From: Amycolatopsis sp. WAC 01376
GTDB taxonomy: Bacteria; Actinomycetota; Actinomycetes; Mycobacteriales; Pseudonocardiaceae
Reading direction: 5' to 3'
NCBI RefSeq assembly: GCF_003947415.1
Contig: NZ_QHKL01000003.1
Location: 496,001 to 560,000, forward strand
DNA length: 64,000 nt
A program made the translations under genes and the position numbers. Within the stretch, counting starts at the first letter, position 1. Every line of letters begins with the position of its first letter. The notes under the pieces were generated by a model, which saw nothing but the letters and a program-made list of their open reading frames with translations, was not told the origin of the DNA and did not search any database. Below, one piece after another: positions 40,005 to 46,568 of this stretch.

Positions 40005-41084
40005 TCAGCGGTGGTTCGAGCCCTGCGGGACGGGAACGCGGTGCAGGATCGCGCGGACCACGTCGGTGGCCGAACGGCGAGCCGCGTGCGCCTCCGTGGT
40101 GAGCACCATGCGATGCGCCAGCACCGGGACCGCGACCGTGTGCAGATCGTCCGGGACGACGAACTCGCGGCCGGACAGCGCGGCCTGCGCGCGGGAGGCG
40201 CGGACCAGCTGCAGGGTCGCCCGCGGCGAGGCGCCGAGGCGGATCTCCGGCACCTGACGGGTCGCGGACACCAGCTCGACGGCGTACTTGCGGATCTCCG
40301 GCGACATGTGCACCGCCCGCACCGTCTCGATCAGCCGCTGCACCGACTCGCGGTCGGAAACGGGCTCGAGATCGGCGAGCGGGTTGTGCCCGGCGTGCTC
40401 GTCGACCATGGCCAGCTCGGCCTGCTGGTCGGGGTAGCCGATGGACACCCGCGCGGTGAACCGGTCCCGCTGGGCCTCGGGCAGCGCGTAGGTGCCCTCC
40501 ATCTCGATGGGGTTCTGGGTGGCGATCACCATGAACGGCTCTTCGAGGTGGTACGTCGAGGTGTCGACGGTGACCTGGTGCTCTTCCATGCATTCGAGCA
40601 GCGCCGACTGCGTCTTCGGCGAGGCGCGGTTGATCTCGTCGCCGACCACGATGTTCGCGAACACCGGACCGGGCCGGAACTCGAACCCGCCGCTCTGCCG
40701 GTTGTAGATGGACACCCCGGTGACGTCGCTGGGCAACAGGTCGGGGGTGAACTGGATCCGGCTGACGGTGCAGTCGATCGAGCGGGCGAGAGCCTTCGCC
40801 AGCGAGGTCTTGCCGACCCCGGGGACGTCCTCGACGAGGAGGTGGCCTTCGGCGAGCAGGGTCACGAGCGCGATGCGGATGACGTCGGGTTTGCCGACCA
40901 GTACCCGCTCCACGTTGGCGGCGATCCGCCGCGCGGTCTCGTGCAGTTCGTCGAGCGAAGCTCTGCTCGCACGGCCGTTCTGCCGGCCGCTGACCGAGCC
41001 GGCGGCCGTGGGATACGGCGCTTGCCCGGTTGCCTGCTCACCCTGCTGTTCGCCGGGCGTCGCAGACTGGATTCTCGACGTCAC
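40005..41084 (-). CDS. MoxR-family AAA+ ATPase
   Basis: The 359-residue protein has an Ala/Gln-rich N-terminal tail, Walker A EDVPGVGKTSLAKALA near residue 87, GDEINRASPKTQSALLECME near 148 (Walker B and sensor region) and IATQNPIEMEGTY near 187. A C-terminal lid domain has VSATRQVPEIRLGASPRA. MoxR proteins act as chaperone-like ATPases that mature partner complexes, often DUF58/vWA proteins, which here follow directly. GTG 41084 is set by AGGAGG four bases upstream. It is divergent from the type VII-associated cluster across 285 bases; that gap shows no gene. Confidence 0.95.
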   Translation of the reverse strand: MTSRIQSATPGEQQGEQATGQAPYPTAAGSVSGRQNGRASRASLDELHETARRIAANVERVLVGKPDVIRIALVTLLAEGHLLVEDVPGVGKTSLAKALARSIDCTVSRIQFTPDLLPSDVTGVSIYNRQSGGFEFRPGPVFANIVVGDEINRASPKTQSALLECMEEHQVTVDTSTYHLEEPFMVIATQNPIEMEGTYALPEAQRDRFTARVSIGYPDQQAELAMVDEHAGHNPLADLEPVSDRESVQRLIETVRAVHMSPEIRKYAVELVSATRQVPEIRLGASPRATLQLVRASRAQAALSGREFVVPDDLHTVAVPVLAHRMVLTTEAHAARRSATDVVRAILHRVPVPQGSNHR

Positions 41085-41369
41085 TCGACCTCCTGATGCC
41101 GCGTGGCTGGATGTCCGCTGGGTCTGCTGAAGGCCAGCTTTTCAACGCCCGGGCGATGCCCCGGGCAGCGGTCAGCCTCCCACGAAGTGTGTCAAACTCG
41201 GGCGAACTCTTGGGGGGAACCCCGTCAACCCCAGTCGATGACTCTGTGCAACCGGAGACTTTACCTCGATCGGGTGAGGTGAGCGCGTTTTCGGGTGCTC
41301 CCGCTGACGCCGGGTTTTGTCGTATGCTCCGGTGCGAGGTCGCTCGACTACGGAGAGGCGTAATCGCAT

Positions 41370-41723
41370 ATGAGCGAGGTGAGCACCGCCAAGCCCCGGT
41401 TCGACCTGAGCGGATTCGCGGTCGCGCCGGAGCTGGCAGCCGACGCCCACGCGAAGATCTCCGCCCTGCAAGACGTGGTCGGCCAGATGGTCCGCGAGGC
41501 GAAGGTCCTCGGCCGCACGGTTCCCCTCGGCGGGGGATACGCGGACGAGGTCGGCAAGTTCATGGCGCAATACGGGATCGGCGCCGAAGGCTCCGCGGTC
41601 GAGGCGCTGACGGCGTTCGGCAGGGAACTCGAGGCGCTCAAGAACCGGATCGAGAAGGCTCTGGCCCGGTACACCCGACAGGATGAACAAGCGGCGGCGG
41701 ACGTGGACTGTGTCGGCGGCTGA
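41370..41723 (+). CDS. Small helical ESX/WXG-like protein
   Basis: The 117-residue protein is mainly two amphipathic helices (residues 18-46 and 75-103) joined by a Gly-rich turn, RTVPLGGGYADEVGKFM. The organisation is like WXG100 proteins, but no WxG is present, so assignment rests on size, helical layout and neighbours. It opens a four-gene cluster with a DUF3558 lipoprotein, a PPE-like protein and EspG. The stop is four bases before the DUF3558 ATG. GGAGAGG about 11 bases before ATG 41370 is a weak ribosome-binding site. Secretion, if any, would be by a type VII system elsewhere in the genome. Confidence 0.7.
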   Translation: MSEVSTAKPRFDLSGFAVAPELAADAHAKISALQDVVGQMVREAKVLGRTVPLGGGYADEVGKFMAQYGIGAEGSAVEALTAFGRELEALKNRIEKALARYTRQDEQAAADVDCVGG

Positions 41724-41727
41724 ACCC

Positions 41728-42264
41728 ATGAGCTCCCGCCTTCCTCTTCTCGCCCTCGGCGCGCTCGCCGTCATGACAGTGTCCGCCTGCGGGCAAGGGG
41801 CCGCGGGCCAGGCGAAGATTCCGCCCGCCGCCGACGGCCCGGCTCCTTCGTCTTCGGCGCCCGCGCCGGATCGCGGGGTGGACCCGTGCGCGCTGCTCGG
41901 CCCGCAGGACCGGTCGACGGCCGGGATCAACGTGCTCGGCGTCGCGAAGGAGATCAACGGTGCCCGCGCCTGCGACTGGACGGTGCCCGCGACCTTCGGC
42001 GTCACCATCACCGTGGACGAGCGCAACGGCCTGACGGACCTCGAAGTCGCGCGCAAGACCGCCACCAAGACCAAGGTCGGCGGCCGGGACGCGCTCAAGG
42101 TCGCCGACAAGAAGGCCGCGGACGGGACCTGCGCGGTCCTGCTCGGCATGGGGGAGAAGGCGAGCGTCCAGATCGACGTGAGCAACACGAACTTCACCGA
42201 CACCCCGCTCGCCTGCGAGCGCGCGGTGAAGGTGGCGGGATTGGCCGAACCCAAACTGCCTTAG
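41728..42264 (+). CDS. DUF3558 lipoprotein
   Basis: The 178-residue protein has a signal peptide with lipobox VSAC (Cys about residue 21), a Pro/Ser-rich linker and a DUF3558 domain: GVDPCALLGPQDRSTAGI near 50, ARACDWTVPATFGVTITVDE near 80, and a late Cys in TPLACERAVKVAG. Paired Cys suggest disulphides outside the cell. DUF3558 lipoproteins are abundant in Pseudonocardiaceae and often lie beside ESX-like genes; function is unknown. ATG 41728 is preferred, but GTG 41710, overlapping the previous gene, is possible. 187 non-coding bases follow before the PPE-like gene. Confidence 0.85.
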   Translation: MSSRLPLLALGALAVMTVSACGQGAAGQAKIPPAADGPAPSSSAPAPDRGVDPCALLGPQDRSTAGINVLGVAKEINGARACDWTVPATFGVTITVDERNGLTDLEVARKTATKTKVGGRDALKVADKKAADGTCAVLLGMGEKASVQIDVSNTNFTDTPLACERAVKVAGLAEPKLP

Positions 42265-42451
42265 GGCTGGTCAGCGGAGCTGAGGATGAACTCGGGAGAT
42301 GGACATGTCGCGTGAACCCGCCCGGCCGAAGGCCCCTCTATCGAGGTGGCAGGGCGCCCTGGCCCGTGAACGTGAGAGGTCTGACGAGGCAGCGTCCTGT
42401 CGACGCGATCGCGGACGCGGGTTCACCACCGGATACTGAGGAGAAGGTGTC

Positions 42452-43030
42452 GTGTCTGAAGGAGAGACGCCGGGACGTGAGGTTCCGGTCGCGGCCACGC
42501 GGTACGAGGCCTACAGCCACGAGGCGCTGGCCGCCGAAGTCGAAGCGGGCAACGACCCCGAGGCGGCGGGCGGCATCGGCGCCGCCTGGGACGCGCTCGC
42601 CCGGCGTATGAACGACGCCACGTCGGAGCTCGCCGGACTGGTCGGCAGCAGCGAAGAGAACTGGCGCGGGGAAGCGGGCGACGCGCTCCGCGGCGTGCTG
42701 GCCAAGGCGTCCGGCTGGCTGGCCTGGTCGGCGGACCTCTCGTCCGCGCTCGGGAAGGCCGTCGCCGGACAGGCCGAGGCGGCCGCGCGGGCCCGCGCCG
42801 ACATGCCGCCGCCGGTGGACTACGACCCGGGCGCGATGATCCGCGGCGCCGCCGCCCGCGGGAACCTCGCGCTCCTCGCCGCCCTCGCCGACGAGATGGA
42901 GGCCAAGCACGCGGAAGCCGAAGAGGCCCGGCGCAAGGCCGTCGACGTCATGAACACCCGCGATGCCTCACTGCGTTCGCTGACTCCGCAGGTCTCCTTC
43001 GGGAAGCCGCCCGAGCTGGGGCGGTCTTGA
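42452..43030 (+). CDS. PPE-like / WXG-superfamily protein
   Basis: The 192-residue protein is helical. Residues 15-120 resemble the PPE N-terminal region: YEAYSHEALAAEVEAGNDPE opens it, ENWRGEAGDALRG near 69 carries the W-x-G-like turn between long helices, and a second hairpin runs to ADMPPPVDY near 117. The rest is a charged helical tail. PPE proteins are exported by type VII systems bound to EspG chaperones. The very next gene, overlapping by four bases, is EspG-like, so the two probably form a cognate pair. GAGGAGAAGG precedes GTG 42452. Confidence 0.78.
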   Translation: MSEGETPGREVPVAATRYEAYSHEALAAEVEAGNDPEAAGGIGAAWDALARRMNDATSELAGLVGSSEENWRGEAGDALRGVLAKASGWLAWSADLSSALGKAVAGQAEAAARARADMPPPVDYDPGAMIRGAAARGNLALLAALADEMEAKHAEAEEARRKAVDVMNTRDASLRSLTPQVSFGKPPELGRS

Positions 43031-43779
43031 TCCGCGTTTCCGCGTCGGCGTTCGACGTCCTCTGGTCCGACCTGGGACACGCGGCCCCGCCCTGGCCGCT
43101 GTCCGTCCGCAGCGTCGGCGCCACGGAAGCGGAACGCACGGAGATCCGCGACGCGGTCTACGAAAACCTCACCGAACGAGGCCTTTATGACGGGGACCGG
43201 CTCGACGCCGCCCTCGAAGCGCGGCTGGACCTGCTCGCCCGCGCCGAGGTCTACGTCGAATGCGAGGCTTTGGCCGACATGACCGCCGAAGCCCCGTTCC
43301 GCGCGGTCGCGGCCGCGCGCGGACGGCACGGCGTACTGGCCACCCAGCCGGAACAGACCATCGCGCTTTCCGGGATCGGCGACGGCGAGGTGTTCGCCGC
43401 GATCGTCGACGTCCTGCCCGAGCTGCGGCCCGGCCCCGGCTACGGGATCAGCCTGCCCGCCGCGCGCTTCGGCGGTGACCTGGAGGATCCGGTGTTCGGC
43501 GACGGCGGACGCTCGTCGGCCTCGGACGGTCAGCTGCGCGAGGTGCTCGCGATCCAGGCCCGGCCGGTTTACAGCGCGGGCCAGTTCACCGTGCGGACCC
43601 GCGACCGCGACGGCCGCGCGCACCGGGCCGGCGGGCTGACCTGGTTCGACACCGACGTCGGCGCGTACTGCGCGGCGCGGACCGAGGGCCGCGGCGGGCA
43701 GGCTTGGGTCACTGTGTCCCCTGTGGACGGTCCGCGGCTGGCCGCGCGTCTCGCTTCGCTGCTGGACCCGGACCGCTGA
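43027..43779 (+). CDS. espG: EspG-family ESX secretion-associated chaperone
   Basis: The 250-residue protein matches the EspG fold: an N-terminal strand-helix (IRVSASAFDVLWSDLG), the central antiparallel sheet, and late strands RPVYSAGQFTVRTRDRDGRA and LTWFDTDVGAYCA near 185-215. EspG binds the tip of PE-PPE heterodimers and keeps them soluble before export. The start is TTG 43027 inside TTGA, overlapping the PPE-like stop, so translation is coupled. No eccB-E or mycP gene is in the window, so this cluster would depend on a secretion machine encoded elsewhere. The symbol is by family only. Confidence 0.82.
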   Translation: MIRVSASAFDVLWSDLGHAAPPWPLSVRSVGATEAERTEIRDAVYENLTERGLYDGDRLDAALEARLDLLARAEVYVECEALADMTAEAPFRAVAAARGRHGVLATQPEQTIALSGIGDGEVFAAIVDVLPELRPGPGYGISLPAARFGGDLEDPVFGDGGRSSASDGQLREVLAIQARPVYSAGQFTVRTRDRDGRAHRAGGLTWFDTDVGAYCAARTEGRGGQAWVTVSPVDGPRLAARLASLLDPDR

Positions 43780-43815
43780 CCTCGGGTCCGGCCGCTACGG
43801 GCTCGCGAGGTTTCG

Positions 43816-43872
43816 GTGCGCCCAATGTGGCATTGGAGACGCTGAGTGTCCCCAATGCCACATTGGGCGCAC
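43816..43872 (+). terminator. 21-bp-arm hairpin after espG
   Basis: The left arm starts GTGCGCCCAATGTGGCATTG (43816-43836) and its exact complement lies at 43852-43872 around a 15-base loop, 36 bases after the espG stop. Confidence 0.75.
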
Positions 43873-43940
43873 CCGCGGACCCGGAGGGTCCTTTGTCGAC
43901 ATGTCATCGGATGAACCGACGTCGTCACCCTCCACAGTGT

Positions 43941-44103
43941 CCCCACCGCTCTCTACCGGATTCCCCACTTTCGCCCCCATTTCGCCCCACAGCAGGGTTC
44001 CGGCGGCCGATATCCGGACGCATCAGGCATGAATGAGGTTGCTTCGATACCCGCCGAGGGGGATCTTGGCCACCGTCCCCCACCACGCCCCCACCTGGCC
44101 CCA
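43941..44103 (-). promoter_or_regulatory. Upstream TGGGG arrays (MraZ-box-like), minus-strand orientation
   Basis: On the minus strand TGGGG occurs at 43941-43945, 43963-43967, 43975-43979 and 43985-43989. A second array has copies ending at 44082, 44093 and 44103. Spacings are 10-12 bases or two turns, the period of MraZ boxes. They lie 160-330 bases before mraZ, in inverse orientation to the promoter-proximal array. Confidence 0.5.
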
Positions 44104-44159
44104 CCTGGCTGACCAGCGAAAACGTCTGACACGACGGAGTGGTCGCGGCTTTTGACGCG

Positions 44160-44201
44160 TTGACTGTGGTGAAAAGTGGGGTACGGTGGTGCGCAGTGGG
44201 G
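44160..44201 (+). promoter_or_regulatory. mraZ/dcw promoter overlapped by MraZ boxes
   Basis: TTGACT (44160-44165), 16 bases, TACGGT (44182-44187) is a good sigma-70-type promoter. TGGGG at 44177-44181, TGGTG at 44187-44191 and TGGGG at 44197-44201 are exactly ten bases apart, as in known MraZ operators (TGGGN repeats with 5-base spacers). Binding would cover the spacer, -10 and start region, so MraZ should repress. Confidence 0.7.
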
Positions 44202-44265
44202 CAGAAGGGAGCCCCGTGGCCGAGCTTGGTTGTTCGCAGCCGGGATCGGTAGGGAGGTGGAGCCG

Positions 44266-44697
44266 GTGTTCCTCGGCACCCACACCCCGAAACTGGACGA
44301 CAAAGGGCGGCTCACGCTGCCCGCGAAGTTCCGCGACGCGCTCGCCGGTGGGCTGATGGTCACCAAGGGACAGGATCACTGTCTCTTCGTCTTTCCCCGG
44401 GCCGAGTTCGAGCAGATGGCGAGGAAGGTCGCCGACGCCCCGTTCACGAACGAGGCGGTCCGGGCCTACCAGCGTTATCTCTTCGCCGGGACGGACGAGC
44501 AACGCCCGGACGGGCAAGGACGTATCGCGATCGCGTCCGAGCTCCGACGCTATGCCGGGCTGAACAAGGAGTGCGTGGTGATCGGGGCGATCACCAGGCT
44601 GGAGATCTGGGACGCCCAAGCGTGGCAGGGCTACCTGGACGAACACGAGGACAGCTACGCGAAGGCTCGAGAGGAAGTTCTGCCGGGCGTCTTCTAG
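44266..44697 (+). CDS. mraZ: Transcriptional regulator MraZ
   Basis: The 143-residue protein has two SpoVT/AbrB-like swapped-hairpin repeats. The first is FLGTHTPKLDDKGRLTLPAK at the N-terminus and the second is QRPDGQGRIAIASELRRYAG near residue 78; each has the DXXGR loop that reads DNA. MraZ forms a ring and represses the dcw operon. GTG 44266 is preferred because GGGAGGTGG lies before it and homology to mycobacterial MraZ begins at once. It is the first gene of the dcw cluster, followed after 204 bases by rsmH with an RNA structure in between. Confidence 0.95.
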   Translation: MFLGTHTPKLDDKGRLTLPAKFRDALAGGLMVTKGQDHCLFVFPRAEFEQMARKVADAPFTNEAVRAYQRYLFAGTDEQRPDGQGRIAIASELRRYAGLNKECVVIGAITRLEIWDAQAWQGYLDEHEDSYAKAREEVLPGVF

Positions 44698-44771
44698 ACG
44701 TGACCGAGGAAGCACCCACGCCGTCGGGGGGCGCGGGTTCATGCTTCGGACACGCCGGGAACCGTCCACAC

Positions 44772-44864
44772 GGATGCCGTGAGGCCTCTGTCCGCTCAGT
44801 GGCCCTGGTACACCTTCCCCGGTACCAGGTCAGCAGGCGGGCGGACAGGGACCTGACGGCATCC
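44772..44864 (+). ncRNA. mraW-type RNA motif, structured leader of rsmH
   Basis: Three nested stems are visible: GGATGCCGTGAGG / CCTGACGGCATCC (44772-44784, 44852-44864, one mismatch), CTGTCCGC / GCGGACAG (44788-44795, 44841-44848) and CCTGGTAC / GTACCAGG (44804-44811, 44822-44829). The position, just upstream of mraW (rsmH) in an actinobacterium, agrees with the published mraW RNA motif. The ligand or role is unknown. Confidence 0.72.
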
Positions 44865-44901
44865 GGCATCTTCCCCGGCACTACAGGAAAGGGGGGAAGA
44901 C

Positions 44902-45861
44902 ATGGCAGACGAACACGAGCACGTTCCGGTGCTTCTCGACCGTATCGTGGAGCTGTTCGCGCCGGTCTTCTCCGATCGCGAGGCCGTGCTGGTCGACGCG
45001 ACCGTCGGACTCGGCGGTCACTCCGACGCGCTGCTCACCGCGTTCCCCGGACTGCGCCTCGTCGCGCTCGACCGTGACCCCAACGCGCTGGAACTCTCCG
45101 CGGAACGGCTTGCGCCGCACGGTGATCGTGTCGACTTCGTGCACGCCGTCTACGACGAGATGCCGTCCGCGCTGCAAGGTCTCGGACTGTCCAGAGTGGA
45201 CGGGATCCTGTTCGACCTCGGCGTCTCCTCGATGCAGCTGGACCGCGCCGAGCGTGGTTTCGCCTACTCCAAGGATTCCCCGCTCGACATGCGGATGGAC
45301 CCGACCACCGGGATCACCGCGGCCGACGTGCTCAACACCTACGCCCCCGGCGAGCTGATCCGGATCCTGCGCGACTACGGCGAGGAACGCTTCGCCAAGC
45401 GGATCGTCAAAGCCGTTGTGACGGAACGGGAGAAGGAACCCTTCACGCGCAGCGGGCGGCTGGTGGAACTGCTGTACGACGCGGTCCCCGCGGCGAGCAG
45501 GCGCACCGGCGGGCATCCGGCGAAGCGCACGTTCCAGGCGTTGCGGATCGAGGTCAACGGTGAACTGGAGGTGCTGCGGCGGGCGATGCCGCGAGCACTG
45601 TCCTGCCTCGCCGTCGGCGGCCGGATCGTCGTGGAGTCCTATCAGTCCCTCGAGGACAGGCTGGTCAAGCAGGCCTTCGCGGAACTGGCGAAATCCCGGA
45701 CGCCGGAAGGGCTTCCGGTGGAACTGCCGGGCCACGGCCCGGAACTGAAACTGCTCACCAGAGGGGCCGAGAAGGCCGGCGAGGCGGAGACCGAACAGAA
45801 CACACGGGCCGCCTCCGTGCGGCTGCGAGCCGCCGAACGGATCGGAGACCGAGCACGATGA
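44902..45861 (+). CDS. rsmH: 16S rRNA (cytosine-N4)-methyltransferase RsmH (MraW)
   Basis: The 319-residue enzyme methylates the N4 of C1402 in 16S rRNA. HVPVLLDRIVELF at the N-terminus, VDATVGLGGHSDALL near residue 31 (SAM motif I), LDRDPNALE near 56, FDLGVSSMQLDRAERGFAYS near 103 and the PLDMRMD segment near 126 are all MraW hallmarks. HPAKRTFQALRIEVNGEL near 202 and VVESYQSLEDRLVK near 244 follow; family members usually read ISFHSLEDR there, so the His is Tyr here. GGGGGGAAGAC precedes the ATG. The stop overlaps the ftsL start (ATGA). Confidence 0.96.
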   Translation: MADEHEHVPVLLDRIVELFAPVFSDREAVLVDATVGLGGHSDALLTAFPGLRLVALDRDPNALELSAERLAPHGDRVDFVHAVYDEMPSALQGLGLSRVDGILFDLGVSSMQLDRAERGFAYSKDSPLDMRMDPTTGITAADVLNTYAPGELIRILRDYGEERFAKRIVKAVVTEREKEPFTRSGRLVELLYDAVPAASRRTGGHPAKRTFQALRIEVNGELEVLRRAMPRALSCLAVGGRIVVESYQSLEDRLVKQAFAELAKSRTPEGLPVELPGHGPELKLLTRGAEKAGEAETEQNTRAASVRLRAAERIGDRAR

Positions 45862-46568
45862 CCGCTCCCGCGAAGTCCCGCGGCCGCCGGACACCGGCGC
45901 CCGGACGGCGTGCCCGCGCGACCAGCACGGTCGACGAGACGACGGACGCCACCGAGACCACGACTTCCACTCGCGCCTCCCGCGGCCGCACGTCGGCCGC
46001 CGAACGCGCCTACGCCCGCCGCGCCCAGCGCGCCGACCTGCTGCAGCGAGACCAGCAACGCAACCGTCCCGACGCCGAAAGCGGCGCGGGCAGGGAAGAG
46101 CCGAAGAAGCTCAAGCTGCGCTGGCCGCGTTCGCGCGCGTCGTTCGTGCTGATGATGATGGGCATGCTGGCCGTCGGCGTGGCGTGCACGCTGTGGCTGA
46201 CCACGCAGGCCATCGCCGATTCGTACCGGCTCGAACAACTCCGCACGACCAACGCCGGGCTCGCCGAGGCGAAAGAACGGCTGCAGCGCGAGGTCGCGAA
46301 GGCCGAGTCGCCCGCATCGCTGGCACCCAAGGCCAGGGAACTGGGCATGGTGCCCGGCGGCGACCCCGCGCATATCGTGGTCGGCCCGGATGGACAGTCC
46401 ACTGTGGTCGGTGAGCCGAAGAAGGCCGAAGCCGACGCGCCCGCCACCACGCCCGACTCGACGTCGCCTCCGCCCGCCGAGGGCACGCAGCAGGGCACTC
46501 CGTACGAGGGCGACCAGCCCGCGGTACCGCAGGAGAACGCGGCGGCCCCGGCGCAGGGAGGTCAGTGA
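45858..46568 (+). CDS. ftsL: FtsL-like septum protein
   Basis: The 236-residue bitopic protein has a long basic cytoplasmic tail (residues 1-95), one membrane helix (about 98-120, FVLMMMGMLAVGVACTLWLT), a short extracytoplasmic coiled coil (QLRTTNAGLAEAKERLQREV) and a Pro/Glu/Thr-rich end. This layout and its place between rsmH and ftsI match actinobacterial FtsL-type proteins (Rv2164c), which recruit FtsQ and FtsI at the septum. Sequence conservation is low, as usual. The start overlaps the rsmH stop (ATGA); its stop overlaps the start of ftsI. Confidence 0.85.
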   Translation: MTAPAKSRGRRTPAPGRRARATSTVDETTDATETTTSTRASRGRTSAAERAYARRAQRADLLQRDQQRNRPDAESGAGREEPKKLKLRWPRSRASFVLMMMGMLAVGVACTLWLTTQAIADSYRLEQLRTTNAGLAEAKERLQREVAKAESPASLAPKARELGMVPGGDPAHIVVGPDGQSTVVGEPKKAEADAPATTPDSTSPPPAEGTQQGTPYEGDQPAVPQENAAAPAQGGQ

